Source: Alkalihalophilus pseudofirmus
Lineage (GTDB): Bacteria > Bacillota > Bacilli > Bacillales > Bacillaceae_D
Length of the DNA stretch: 64,000 nucleotides
Reading direction: 5' to 3'
Assembly (NCBI RefSeq): GCF_029094545.1
Contig: NZ_CP117835.1
Location: forward strand, 1,406,001 to 1,470,000
A program made the translations under genes and the position numbers. Shown piece by piece: positions 25,275 through 33,789 of the stretch; position 1 is the stretch's first letter; each line of letters opens with the position of its first letter. The notes beneath the pieces were generated by a model, which did no database searches, was not told where the DNA came from, and was given only the letters and a program-made list of their open reading frames with translations.

Positions 25275-25614
25275 TTATTAAATCCAACTCTAGAATAAGG
25301 TTGCAATAGCCTATGCATCTTCCTGATCTAGGGTGATTTGATTTTTGTACTTTCCTATTGTAAAGCCGATTGATAAACTTTTCAACCAAATCATTCCTAA
25401 ACTTTTTCATTTATAAAGTTTTTATGTTCGAATTTATAGTTTTATGATCGATTGAGTATGTTAAATGGTCGTGTTCAAATCATGCTCTTATCATTATTCC
25501 CGCAGGTGATGCAAATAGCCCCTAAAGAAAGCGGAAATTTGATACAATCATTATATATTAGAAACGTGCAGCTAATCCGTAAGTAAGGCCTGTGATAGGA
25601 GATGAAATGAAACC

Positions 25615-26667
25615 ATGATAATAAAGTATGTGATTGTTTTAACAGTGTTAAAAAGGTTCCAAGGAGAACGAACGATATATGGAGCCTATCACCTACTTCA
25701 GGGCAAAAAGTCTGCACAAACGATTCAAGATGGACATTATTATACACTGCTTCCGTATTTTGGTCTTTTCCCTAAGATGAAACGTGAAGAAATGGACACG
25801 ATAGCAGCTGCTTGTATGGAGAGTGGGTATCTTAAGCCTTGTGATAAGGATTGTTATCTTGTTACAGAAAAGGGAGATATCGCGATTCGTGATACACTGG
25901 CAGAAACACCGATAATTAGACGCTTAAATGGATTTAAATATGGAAGGACAGGCATACTCTTTTGGCAGAGGTTTACGTTGTTTATCCAATCGTTGACACA
26001 GCTCCTATCACAGAGTGGATCTTTTATTCCAATCATTCAAGACCGCGCCATTCAAAAGTGGGTCAAGGCACGAATGCCGAACCAAAAAAACAAAAGGATG
26101 AATGTACTTCGACAATTACACATAGAGCTTAAGCAGCTATTAGAACGTTTTCCAGATCGTTATGCTCTGTTTATAGTTTTGCAACTGACAACAGAAAAGA
26201 AAGTCGGATATACCTCAGCCCAAGCTGCTCATACATGTGGGTTTAATGTGGAGGATGCTTGGATCATTCATCAAGCAATGCTTCATGAAATGCTTGAGGA
26301 AATGGAGAAGAACGAAAAAAAATTCCCAGTCTTACAAGTCTTTATTGAAAGAGATTCTAAATCAGCTGGTTGGACAAAGTCTGCTGACCAAACGGCTCGA
26401 CTCATACAGCAAGGTCATACATTAGACCAAATTGCAACGAAACGAAAATTAAAAAGAAGTACGATAGAAGATCATATTATAGAAATTGCTCTTCAGCAGC
26501 CTGATTTTTCAATCAAGCCTTATGTGACTGAAGAAATTAAACATAAAATTTATGCGTTTATGAAGGAAAAAGGATCATCTGTAAAGTTACGGGACATTAA
26601 AGAAGCATTAGGTGCTGAAGTATCTTACTTTATGATTCGCTTAGTTCTTGCAAGGAAGGAGGAATAA
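25615..26667 (+). CDS. ypbB: YpbB-family helix-turn-helix protein
   Basis: 350 residues, close in length to B. subtilis YpbB and directly upstream of recQ as there. N-terminal part has KRFQGERTIYGAYHLLQGKKSAQTIQDGHYY. The C-terminal third carries a helix-turn-helix of the RQC/HTH_40 type: QTARLIQQGHTLDQIATKRKLKRSTIEDHIIEIA (about 260-295), the kind of domain found at the end of RecQ helicases. It probably cooperates with the adjacent short RecQ, supplying a missing nucleic-acid-binding domain; that is inference. The ATG has AGGAG at a rather long 13-base spacing. It abuts recQ. Confidence 0.9.
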   Translation: MIIKYVIVLTVLKRFQGERTIYGAYHLLQGKKSAQTIQDGHYYTLLPYFGLFPKMKREEMDTIAAACMESGYLKPCDKDCYLVTEKGDIAIRDTLAETPIIRRLNGFKYGRTGILFWQRFTLFIQSLTQLLSQSGSFIPIIQDRAIQKWVKARMPNQKNKRMNVLRQLHIELKQLLERFPDRYALFIVLQLTTEKKVGYTSAQAAHTCGFNVEDAWIIHQAMLHEMLEEMEKNEKKFPVLQVFIERDSKSAGWTKSADQTARLIQQGHTLDQIATKRKLKRSTIEDHIIEIALQQPDFSIKPYVTEEIKHKIYAFMKEKGSSVKLRDIKEALGAEVSYFMIRLVLARKEE

Positions 26668-28199
26668 TGATGGATCTAGAAAAGGAGCTGTATAGGTGGT
26701 TTGGCTATTCTACATTTAGAAGTGGTCAAAAAGAAATTGTAGCTGCCCTAATGGAAAATGAAGACGTATTAGCAGTTCTTCCCACGGGGATGGGGAAATC
26801 CATTTGTTATCAGCTTCCTGCTTTATTGAAGGAGGGGGTGACCATCATTGTATCTCCGCTTCTTTCTCTCATGGAGGATCAAGTGCAGCAGCTGCGCTCC
26901 ATTGGAATTAAGCAAGTAGTAGCAATCAACAGCTTTATGAATCATCTTGAACGTGAAGAAGTATTTCTTTCTTTGTCTACCTATAAATTGATTTATACGT
27001 CACCTGAAATGCTCCAATCTGATTACGTCTTACATAAATTGAGAAAACTGCAGATCTCATTATTTATTGTTGATGAAGCACACTGTATTTCTCAGTGGGG
27101 ACATGAATTTAGAAGTGATTATTTACGCTTAGCACAAGTAAGAGAGAAATTATCCAATCCACCTTGCTTAGCAATTACAGCCACAGCTACACCTTATGTA
27201 CAAAAAGATATTTGCTCGTATTTACAAATGAGTCAACCTAAATCATTTATTCATTCCGTCAACCGGCCGAATATTGCGGTCCAAGTAGAACAATACTTAT
27301 CAACAGAAGAGAAGATGGAACGGTTACTTGAGCTGACATCAAAACTAAAAGGACCTGGTATGGTTTATTTTTCGAGCAGGCTGTGGAGTGAGGCAGCAGC
27401 TAGAAAACTACAAGAACGAGGCATTCAAGGTGTCAATTTTTATCATGGCGGGATGACAAATGATGATCGGCTTTTAATCCAACAGCAATTCATGCAAGGG
27501 GAACTTTCAATTATATGCTGTACAAGTGCATTTGGCATGGGGATTAATAAAGATAATATCCGGTACGTCATCCATTTTCACTATCCAACTCAAATGGAAT
27601 CGTATGTACAAGAAATAGGACGTGCAGGGCGTGATGGGGAGAAAAGTATTGCGATTACCCTATTTAGTGAAGAGGACCGCGGGCTTGCAAGACTGCTTTC
27701 AAAGCGAGAACAATTAGATAACGAGCAAATAGTGCAGCTGCTTCTTGCACTCAGCCAAATGGAAGAAATGGATGAGAAGGCAGAGACTGAACTTTGTGCC
27801 AAGCTTGGGTGCAGCGAAACAGCATGGAAAAATGTAAAAGTTTCATTAGAGGAAATGAACGTTTTAAAGGGTACCATGGTTCAACGGTTCTCAATCGATG
27901 CTGTTTCTACCATGTTAGCTGATTCATTTTTAAAATATCAAATCAATAAACAAAAACATTTATCTCAGTTTGAGACCTGGATGCACAGTAAAACGTGCAG
28001 GCGAAATGGGGTGTTGGACTATTTTGAAGAAGAAGAAAAACAGATTCAAACAGAAAATTGCTGTGATATTTGTGGGTTAACGCTTGAAACGTATTATTTA
28101 AAAGAACAAATACATCATTATAATCAGCATGATGCGAAAAATTGGCAAGAGGAGCTGTCTATCAGGTTGTTCGGCAAGACAGGGGAATTATATGAATGA
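26667..28199 (+). CDS. recQ: RecQ-family ATP-dependent DNA helicase (short form, RecS-like)
   Basis: 510 residues. Helicase motifs in order: LPTGMGKSICYQLPAL (I), VSPLLSLMEDQV (Ia), VDEAHCISQWGHEFR (II), ITATATP (III), VYFSSR (IV), TSAFGMGINKDNIRYVIHF (V), QEIGRAGRDG (VI). A zinc-binding region with CRR...CCDIC follows near the end. It lacks the HRDC domain of long RecQ, like B. subtilis RecS/YpbC. It starts at ATG 26667 (or 26670) after AAGGAGG, overlapping the last base of the ypbB stop codon. 3'-5' unwinding in repair and recombination is the family role. Confidence 0.95.
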   Translation: MMDLEKELYRWFGYSTFRSGQKEIVAALMENEDVLAVLPTGMGKSICYQLPALLKEGVTIIVSPLLSLMEDQVQQLRSIGIKQVVAINSFMNHLEREEVFLSLSTYKLIYTSPEMLQSDYVLHKLRKLQISLFIVDEAHCISQWGHEFRSDYLRLAQVREKLSNPPCLAITATATPYVQKDICSYLQMSQPKSFIHSVNRPNIAVQVEQYLSTEEKMERLLELTSKLKGPGMVYFSSRLWSEAAARKLQERGIQGVNFYHGGMTNDDRLLIQQQFMQGELSIICCTSAFGMGINKDNIRYVIHFHYPTQMESYVQEIGRAGRDGEKSIAITLFSEEDRGLARLLSKREQLDNEQIVQLLLALSQMEEMDEKAETELCAKLGCSETAWKNVKVSLEEMNVLKGTMVQRFSIDAVSTMLADSFLKYQINKQKHLSQFETWMHSKTCRRNGVLDYFEEEEKQIQTENCCDICGLTLETYYLKEQIHHYNQHDAKNWQEELSIRLFGKTGELYE

Positions 28200-28767
28200 G
28201 AATGAACGAAAAATAGAGCATTTAAGTGATAAAGAAATTTTAGCTAGCTTATATGGCTCACAAGCGGCCATGCTCTTAATTGGTTTGACAGGGGCTTACT
28301 TTGTTTTTGATGATCTATCCATGTTCCTGCAGTTACTTTCATTTACTTGGTATGAAACGATCGTAATAGGGGGCAGCTTTGCTCTGATTGTCGTTGGTGT
28401 TGATCTTTTAATGTACCGCTTTATTCCTTATCGTCATCTTGACGATGGCGGGATAAATGAACGAGTTTTTAAAGGGCGCAGTGTACTTCATATGATTATT
28501 TTATGTATGGTCATTGCTGTAGTAGAAGAGCTTTTATTTAGAGCGGTTTTACAAACAGCCTTCGGTTTAATTGCTGCAAGCATTATTTTTGCCCTTGTTC
28601 ATGTGCGGTATTTAAAGAAACCAATCTTGTTTTCATTTGTATTGTTAGTTAGTTTTTCTCTGGGGCTTCTATTTGAATATACAAATAACCTTACTGTAAC
28701 GATTTTTGCTCATTTTTTAATTGATTTTTTATTTGGGTTATTTTTAAGAAGAAAATCAAGAAAATAG
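28192..28767 (+). CDS. ypbD: CPBP family intramembrane metalloprotease (YpbD)
   Basis: 191 residues from ATG 28192, which has a GGGG-type site. It has about five to six membrane helices with the CPBP/Abi signature EELLFRAVLQTAFG and the later FALVHV and ...FAHFLIDFLFG histidines. Members are CAAX-prenyl-protease-like or bacteriocin self-immunity proteins; the substrate is unknown. It starts eight bases inside the end of recQ, as in B. subtilis ypbD, so it belongs to the ypbB-recQ transcription unit. Confidence 0.92.
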   Translation: MNENERKIEHLSDKEILASLYGSQAAMLLIGLTGAYFVFDDLSMFLQLLSFTWYETIVIGGSFALIVVGVDLLMYRFIPYRHLDDGGINERVFKGRSVLHMIILCMVIAVVEELLFRAVLQTAFGLIAASIIFALVHVRYLKKPILFSFVLLVSFSLGLLFEYTNNLTVTIFAHFLIDFLFGLFLRRKSRK

Positions 28768-28828
28768 GGAAATAAGATTCATTAAAAAAAGCAGTGGATG
28801 ACCGATACTATAAGTGAGGTGAAACGGT

Positions 28829-29071
28829 ATGAGTGAAGCACAGCGGGACTACAAGGACCAAGCAGAGCCTTTGAGAAAACAAATGTCAAGAGTTGAGAGT
28901 CGAACGGAGCGTAAGGAAGGAGAGCTTCCTTCTAGAAAAGACGTACATCGGCACAGGAAAAAGAAAAAACGCGGCATCCAGATGACATTTCCGCTTGTAC
29001 GATTATTATTAATGGCTTTTATTCTCATTGTTTTACTACTGATTTTTTCACCTTACTGGTTAAATCTTTAA
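28829..29071 (+). CDS. Small single-pass membrane protein, YpbE N-terminus-like
   Basis: 80 residues: a charged N-terminal half (residues 1-50; RVESRTERKEGELPSRKDVHRHRKKKKR) and one membrane helix (about 55-75). The ELPSR...H..KKKK segment before a helix, and the position between ypbD and ypbF, correspond to the N-terminus of B. subtilis YpbE. The extracellular LysM part of YpbE is absent: the protein ends right after the helix with a normal TAA. Whether this is a shortened orthologue or an ancestral form is open. GAGGTG site upstream. Confidence 0.75.
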   Translation: MSEAQRDYKDQAEPLRKQMSRVESRTERKEGELPSRKDVHRHRKKKKRGIQMTFPLVRLLLMAFILIVLLLIFSPYWLNL

Positions 29072-29128
29072 GCAAATCGTTCTAGTTTTCTACCCTCTTC
29101 ATATTTTCTAGTAAAGGGGGCCAAGCGT

Positions 29129-29590
29129 ATGACAGGTATGAAACAATGGAATATACATCCTGATGCTCTTACAAATGTTAGTAAAGTGATGCTTGAAGAA
29201 ATGATTGCACGAAAAGAAAAATGGGAAAAGCTGAATAAAGCCAAAAATCATTGGAGTTTATTTACGTTATTATCGCTTGGACTTTTTTTGCTGTTTGGTG
29301 CTCAAGTTTTAAGAGGGAGCAGCGGGCTTCATTTTAGTTCAAACTTTTTATCTATATTAGTAGGCAACACGATTCTCCTTTTGCTTATCCTTTTATTTAT
29401 AGTAGGGATTGTGCAGGTTAAGTTATTATCGAAAAAAGCAACTAAAGCAGAAATCGAATTTGAAGCTTTGCGAGAAGAGTGTATTGAGCGCTCAAGTGAA
29501 CTTTGGGAGAAAGATCAAAGCTGGCAGCATAGGGAATCTGTTTTTACTTATATGAAAACAGAACACGATATCAACCTATATCATAAATAA
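29129..29590 (+). CDS. ypbF: YpbF family membrane protein (DUF2663)
   Basis: 153 residues with an N-terminal helical part, two membrane helices (about 43-62 and 73-98) and a C-terminal coiled-coil-like helix (LSKKATKAEIEFEALREECIERSSELWEK). The pattern and the place after ypbD/ypbE fit YpbF of B. subtilis. Function unknown. A GGGGG-type site precedes it, and a terminator at 29590 ends the ypbB-ypbF unit. Confidence 0.85.
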   Translation: MTGMKQWNIHPDALTNVSKVMLEEMIARKEKWEKLNKAKNHWSLFTLLSLGLFLLFGAQVLRGSSGLHFSSNFLSILVGNTILLLLILLFIVGIVQVKLLSKKATKAEIEFEALREECIERSSELWEKDQSWQHRESVFTYMKTEHDINLYHK

Positions 29591-29642
29591 TAAAAACCAC
29601 TTCGTCATTCAGGGAGCAAGCTGAATGGCGGAGTGGTTTTAT
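29590..29642. terminator. Terminator between ypbF and the convergent small gene
   Basis: Inverted repeat AAAACCACTTCGTCATTCAG / CTGAATGGCGGAGTGGTTTT with few mismatches, T-run on the plus strand and A-run on the other side, so it can act both ways. Confidence 0.88.
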
Positions 29643-29649
29643 CTTTATC

Positions 29650-29871
29650 CTAGGCAGATAAATGTGGATGGCCAAAAAACATATGGTTCTCACGACAGTA
29701 AGATCTGCCGCTTACATAAATAAAATGGTCCGTATACATTTCAATTTTGCCAAAGGCAAGCGTTGTTCCCTGTCTTGAGCAATACACTTCAACTGGAAGG
29801 CCGATACGCTGGTTAAAAGCCAAGTCTTGGTTGGTTACGAGTGATTTGTCTGTCAGCTTAGTTAAAAACAT
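29650..29871 (-). CDS. Small conserved hypothetical protein
   Basis: 73 residues, soluble, mostly beta: GLPVEVYCSRQGTTLAFGKIEMYTDHFIYVSGRSYCRENHMFFGHPHL. Such short proteins in Bacillaceae start with a helix and continue as a small barrel; I cannot name a function. The AAAGGTGTGAG site is well placed before ATG 29871. It is convergent to ypbF, with a shared terminator. Confidence 0.75.
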   Translation of the reverse strand: MFLTKLTDKSLVTNQDLAFNQRIGLPVEVYCSRQGTTLAFGKIEMYTDHFIYVSGRSYCRENHMFFGHPHLSA

Positions 29872-30160
29872 ACACTCACACCTTTCTTATTTATTAATGT
29901 AAGCGCTTTCTACATCTCTGTGTCTTCAGTATAACGTAACTAATCTGAATATTCAATCTGTTAGTAAAGGAATCTTACAAAAGAATTTTGACAGAAAAGC
30001 TAATAAATCGACGAAAAAAATTCATTCATTTTACCCATTTTTATTGTATTCAATGTTCGTGAGATTGTCACAAATCGATTCTAGATCAACAAACAAGCTA
30101 TGTTACGATTAGTTTACAAATTATCAAAAAGAAACATCTTCATATGGGGAGTGTTGACTA

Positions 30161-30268
30161 ATGACATTAGTACAATTAGTAGCTGTTTTAGGTTTCGGAA
30201 TTATGGCAATGGTTCTTGCTGTAGTAATGGCAATTGGACTTCTTAAAGTTTCCGAGTACTCTGAGTAA
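30161..30268 (+). CDS. 35-residue single-helix membrane microprotein
   Basis: Short ORF MTLVQLVAVLGFGIMAMVL..., one long hydrophobic helix (about residues 3-28) and a polar end KVSEYSE. A GGGGAG site lies nine bases before ATG and a terminator-like hairpin follows at 30302. The isolated unit with its own signals makes it credible although it is tiny. Many such peptides bind and modulate larger membrane complexes (for example CydS/CydX types); no partner is visible nearby. Confidence 0.65.
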   Translation: MTLVQLVAVLGFGIMAMVLAVVMAIGLLKVSEYSE

Positions 30269-30301
30269 TTTTAGAGCAACTGAAGTAAGGCAATTTAACA
30301 T

Positions 30302-30342
30302 TGAGACCAAACTGGTATCCAATCGGGTATCAGTTTTTTATT
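30302..30342 (+). terminator. Terminator after the microprotein gene
   Basis: Stem AAACTGGTATCC / GGGTATCAGTTT (one mismatch region) with a four-base loop, then TTTTATTTTT. Confidence 0.75.
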
Positions 30343-30469
30343 TTTCTAAACTGTTATAATTTGAGAATATCCTATGAAAAATCGGAATATTTAGGATAAT
30401 AGGTTTTCATTTCGCCCTACGAAATGTACAATAGATATGTGCAATGGAAAAGAAAAGGAGTGCTGATAG

Positions 30470-31696
30470 ATGATTGATCAATTACATAAAACACTGGAAA
30501 CGTATTATCCGGAAATGGTTGAATTAAGAAGAACGCTTCACCAACATCCTGAGCTCTCTTTTGAAGAGGAACAAACGCCAGCTATGATTGCGGATTACCT
30601 TGAGAAATTAGGGGTAGAAGTAAAAAGAAATGTAGGCGGACGAGGGGTTGTTGGCTACATTAGAGGGGCAAAGCCTGGAAAAACAGTAGCACTGCGTGCA
30701 GACTTTGATGCTCTTCCTATTCAAGAGGAAACAGGGCTTCCGTTTGCTTCCGAGACTCCTGGTGTGATGCATGCATGCGGTCACGATGGCCACACAGCTA
30801 CCCTTTTAGTCGTTGCGAAAGTGTTAATGGAAAATCAACAAAACTTAGAAGGTACGGTTGTCCTTATTCATCAATTTGCTGAAGAGCTTGCCCCAGGTGG
30901 TGCTATTGCTATGATTAGTGATGGCTGCTTAGAAGGTGTAGATGCCATTTTTGGTACGCACTTATGGTCCACAATGCCGCTCGGAGAAATTGGATATAGA
31001 AGAGATGCCATCATGGCAGCAGCTGATCGTTTTGAGATTGATTTTAAAGGCAGAGGGGGACACGGGGCTTCCCCTCATGAAACGGTAGATGCCATTGCAG
31101 TTGGTACCTCAGTTGTTCAAAACCTGCAGCATATCGTCAGCAGAAATGTTGATCCATTAAAATCTGCTGTTTTAAGTGTCGGGTCTTTCCATGCTGGCGG
31201 AGCATTTAATGTTATTGCTGATAGTGCTAAGATTGTCGGGACGGTTAGAACGTTCGAAACTGATGTACAAGATATGATGTTTGAACGTATGGAGCAGGTG
31301 ACAAAGGGAGTATGTGACGCCATGGGAGCAACATATGATTTCTTGTACAAAAAAGGCTATCCAGCTGTTATTAATGACCCGTTTGAAACAGATCGCTTTG
31401 TCGGGACAGCTACGAAATTACAAGGGGAAGACCTTGTCAAAGAGATGGCGCCAGTTATGGGGGGAGAGGATTTTGCTTATTACTTGCAGCATGTTCCTGG
31501 TACATTCTTCTTTACTGGGGCAGGCAATGTAGAAAAAGGAATTGTTTATCCGCATCACCATCCAAAATTTGATTTTGATGAATCTGCTATGCTTGTTGCT
31601 GCGAAACTTTTATTGAGTGTTGCATTAGATTTCCTTTCTGATAAAAATTCTTCTCTACTAAAAACTCAATCAAAAGAAGCCGATGCAACCTCGTAA
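30470..31696 (+). CDS. M20-family amidohydrolase (aminoacylase type)
   Basis: 408 residues. M20D metallopeptidase motifs: RRTLHQHPELSFEE, LRADFDALPIQEETGLPF, HACGHDGHTA (zinc ligands), HQFAEELAPGGA (Glu pair), the dimerisation domain, and GGEDFAYYL with the late HHHPKFDFDE. It hydrolyses N-acyl amino acids or related amides, like B. subtilis YhaA/AmhX-type enzymes. The substrate cannot be told. AAGGAG site before ATG 30470. It stands alone with its own terminator; absent from this position in B. subtilis. Confidence 0.92.
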   Translation: MIDQLHKTLETYYPEMVELRRTLHQHPELSFEEEQTPAMIADYLEKLGVEVKRNVGGRGVVGYIRGAKPGKTVALRADFDALPIQEETGLPFASETPGVMHACGHDGHTATLLVVAKVLMENQQNLEGTVVLIHQFAEELAPGGAIAMISDGCLEGVDAIFGTHLWSTMPLGEIGYRRDAIMAAADRFEIDFKGRGGHGASPHETVDAIAVGTSVVQNLQHIVSRNVDPLKSAVLSVGSFHAGGAFNVIADSAKIVGTVRTFETDVQDMMFERMEQVTKGVCDAMGATYDFLYKKGYPAVINDPFETDRFVGTATKLQGEDLVKEMAPVMGGEDFAYYLQHVPGTFFFTGAGNVEKGIVYPHHHPKFDFDESAMLVAAKLLLSVALDFLSDKNSSLLKTQSKEADATS

Positions 31697-31711
31697 GTTA
31701 TTGGTCTTTAA

Positions 31712-31744
31712 ATGCGCTTATCCTAGGATGAGCGTGTTTTTTTA
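31712..31744 (+). terminator. Terminator after the M20 gene
   Basis: Stem GCGCTTATCC / GGATGAGCGT (with G-T pairs) and a T7 run directly after. Confidence 0.85.
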
Positions 31745-31773
31745 TGAAACCTTTTAAATGTGACAGTCGTTTT
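31745..31773 (+). promoter_or_regulatory. Candidate ECF sigma-factor promoter (autoregulation)
   Basis: TGAAAC (31745-31750), a 17-base spacer and CGTTTT (31768-31773) fit the -35 TGAAAC / -10 CGT pattern shared by Bacillus ECF sigma factors (SigW, SigX, SigM). It lies about 95 bases before the ECF sigma gene and directly after the preceding terminator. Confidence 0.65.
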
Positions 31774-31867
31774 ATGGATGTCATGTTAAAAAACCTAACT
31801 AACCATAAATTGCTTACTAGCATTAAATGAAATAAAAACAGTGAGACCAACTTCGGGGGTAGTCGCA

Positions 31868-32398
31868 ATGGAAGAACAATTGATCATGCGTGCAAAGAAA
31901 GGGGACGACGAAGCTTTCCAACGATTAATTGAAATGCACATAAAGACCGTTGAGAAGTTCGCGTTCCAGCTTGGAGCAAAGGAATCGAGTGTGGAGGATA
32001 TCACACAAGAAGTGTTTATTAAAGTCTATCGATTCTTATCTAAGCATACGAGAGGTAAATTTACTACGTGGCTTTATACGATTACATTAAATGTAGTCAG
32101 GGACCAATATAGAACAGAGACAAGGCATTCTAAAAGAGTAAAGGCGATGCAGGATGAGGGGGAGGCATCGGTTTATGTAGAAACTTTTTATGACGATGAA
32201 ACAAAAGCACTGCATGAACAAATTCAATCCCTAGATGAAAAATATAAAGTTCCTATCATTTTGCATTACTTTCATGACCTGACCTATGCAGAAATTGCAG
32301 ATGTTTTAAAGGTATCGGAAGGGGCCATAAAAACGAGAATGATGCGAGCTAAAAAGCAATTAAAAGAAAAGCTTGAAAAAGTAGGTGAAAGACAATGA
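31868..32398 (+). CDS. ECF-type RNA polymerase sigma factor
   Basis: 176 residues from ATG 31868, which has GGGGGT upstream. Region 2: EEQLIMRAKKGDDEAFQRLIE..., VEDITQEVFIKVYRFL and FTTWLYTITLNVVRDQYR. Region 4: LDEKYKVPIILHYFHDLTYAEIADVLKVSEGAIKTRMMRAKKQLKEKL. It ends overlapping the next gene by four bases (ATGA). It most likely responds to envelope stress, released by its membrane anti-sigma partner. I do not assign it to a named Bacillus ECF (SigX, SigV, SigM, YlaC). Confidence 0.95.
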   Translation: MEEQLIMRAKKGDDEAFQRLIEMHIKTVEKFAFQLGAKESSVEDITQEVFIKVYRFLSKHTRGKFTTWLYTITLNVVRDQYRTETRHSKRVKAMQDEGEASVYVETFYDDETKALHEQIQSLDEKYKVPIILHYFHDLTYAEIADVLKVSEGAIKTRMMRAKKQLKEKLEKVGERQ

Positions 32399-33297
32399 AT
32401 GATCAACAGTTTGAAAATCAAATGAAAAAATTAAAAAAGCAATTTGATCAAATACCGCAAAAGACTTCAAGTGATCATATCATGTCTCAAATTAAAAAGG
32501 GGAATCAGCCTCGCCGGGCTACCTTTTTTCCTCGTTGGCAAGTGGCGGCGTTAATGTTTTTAGCTGCTGGAATAGGTGCTATTCTCCTATCAGGCGGTTT
32601 TTTTACAGACCAGGGTAATCAAATAGCCATTAGTGATGAGGAAATCAACGAGGAATCTAACGGGGACGGCGAAGCGAATTTTTTAATCGAGGAAGAAGCT
32701 GCCGAAGAGGGTGGAACGGATAAAGACGAGGTCACAACCTATGAAGAACCTGCTGGAGAAAATGTGACAGCACCAAGGTCGTCATTTGAACGAATTGATA
32801 TTGGTGAAACGAGAGAAGAAACAGTTATGCGAGAAGGACAAGAAGATACTATCGTAGTTAAAGAATTTACAGATACCGAACTTGGTTTTTCCTCCGTTGT
32901 AGACGAACAATTTGATGTAGAAATAAATTCTGACGCAGAAAAAGGAATTCAAATCGTAGCCAATTATGGCAATGGTCGGATAGAACCGGCATTTTTATCG
33001 ATCACTCCAGTTGACGTGGGCAGTGTAGATGAAATTTTAGAAGAGTGGGATCAAGAAATGAGTCATAACGGATTTGCTTTAGAAGATAATGAATCAGATT
33101 GGGTCAATTCAAGAAATGACCAATTAAATGTGATGGAGGAGCGTTTCTACATTGGTGAATATGAATCTAAGCGATATGCATTACTATCTAACGATGATAA
33201 TTACTATACCATCGAGATCTATACGTTTGGAGAATATTCCGAAGGCCTTCAAGTACGTGCAGGACAGGTGATAGAGCACTTTGAGTGGACCCCTTAA
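32395..33297 (+). CDS. Membrane anti-sigma factor partner of the ECF sigma
   Basis: 300 residues. Short cytoplasmic N-terminus (1-45, helical, Lys/Gln-rich), one membrane helix (about 49-66: WQVAALMFLAAGIGAILLSGGFF), then a very acidic linker (about 75-125) and an extracytoplasmic domain to the end. Architecture and four-base overlap with the sigma gene identify it as its anti-sigma factor, although the N-terminus lacks an obvious zinc (HxxxCxxC) motif. The extracellular domain could sense stress or ligand; not recognised. Confidence 0.85.
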   Translation: MNDQQFENQMKKLKKQFDQIPQKTSSDHIMSQIKKGNQPRRATFFPRWQVAALMFLAAGIGAILLSGGFFTDQGNQIAISDEEINEESNGDGEANFLIEEEAAEEGGTDKDEVTTYEEPAGENVTAPRSSFERIDIGETREETVMREGQEDTIVVKEFTDTELGFSSVVDEQFDVEINSDAEKGIQIVANYGNGRIEPAFLSITPVDVGSVDEILEEWDQEMSHNGFALEDNESDWVNSRNDQLNVMEERFYIGEYESKRYALLSNDDNYYTIEIYTFGEYSEGLQVRAGQVIEHFEWTP

Positions 33298-33343
33298 ACG
33301 CAGGGGCAAGAAGGGCACTAAAAATGCTCTTCCTACAATAATT

Positions 33344-33413
33344 GTTGATTTCCGCTGCAGGCACACGCTTTCCGCGGGTGCCTGCAGCGAGGTCAACGGA
33401 GGAAGGATTTTGT
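33344..33413. repeat. End of a Bacillaceae interspersed repeat with palindrome
   Basis: Starts GTTGATTTCCGCTGCAGGC and contains ACGCTTTCCGCGGG, which I recognise as one end of the GC-rich interspersed repeats common in Bacillaceae genomes (Oceanobacillus, B. halodurans group). An 11-bp inverted repeat (gctgcaggcac, 33354-33364 with 33378-33388) forms a hairpin. No coding potential. Confidence 0.7.
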
Positions 33414-33550
33414 TAAGCTGCTCTCTCATTAAAAGCAAATTTTCAGGCCTTAGAAAGTGAAGCGGGATGAAAGCAATTATACTTGAGCCTCAAGTGAACT
33501 GAATCATAACAAAAGTATCCCACTTAATAATTACACAAAGCAATAACCTA

Positions 33551-33675
33551 GCGGATGAAATATGCGAGACTTCTGCGGGGCCTAGAGCAGGAGTGAGATC
33601 CCACAGGGCATTAGCCCGAGGAAGCTCACTAGCTCCCCGCGAAAAGCGAGTTTATCTCAGGAGCGGCAATCCTCC
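33551..33675. repeat. Second, opposite-orientation degenerate copy of the interspersed repeat
   Basis: GC-rich block with GCGAGACTTCTGCGGGG, CAGGAGTGAGATCCCACAGG, CCCGAGGAAGCTCAC and CCCCGCGAAAAGCGAG, ending GAGCGGCAATCC. This is the reverse-orientation layout of the same repeat family as 33344. The region 33298-33789 otherwise holds no gene; a short ORF across it is repeat sequence. Confidence 0.7.
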
Positions 33676-33789
33676 ACTTACTTGCGTTTATTTTCAAGAC
33701 TTAAACTTCAGTTTCTTTTTCCTCATATCTTTGTTTAAATCCCATACTATGTTTTTAAAAGAAGTAAAAGACATGAAGGAGAAATAGAC

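Noticed and set aside
33593-33787. 64-residue ORF across the repeat block
   Set aside because: Its first half is the GC-rich interspersed repeat; no ribosome binding site and odd composition.
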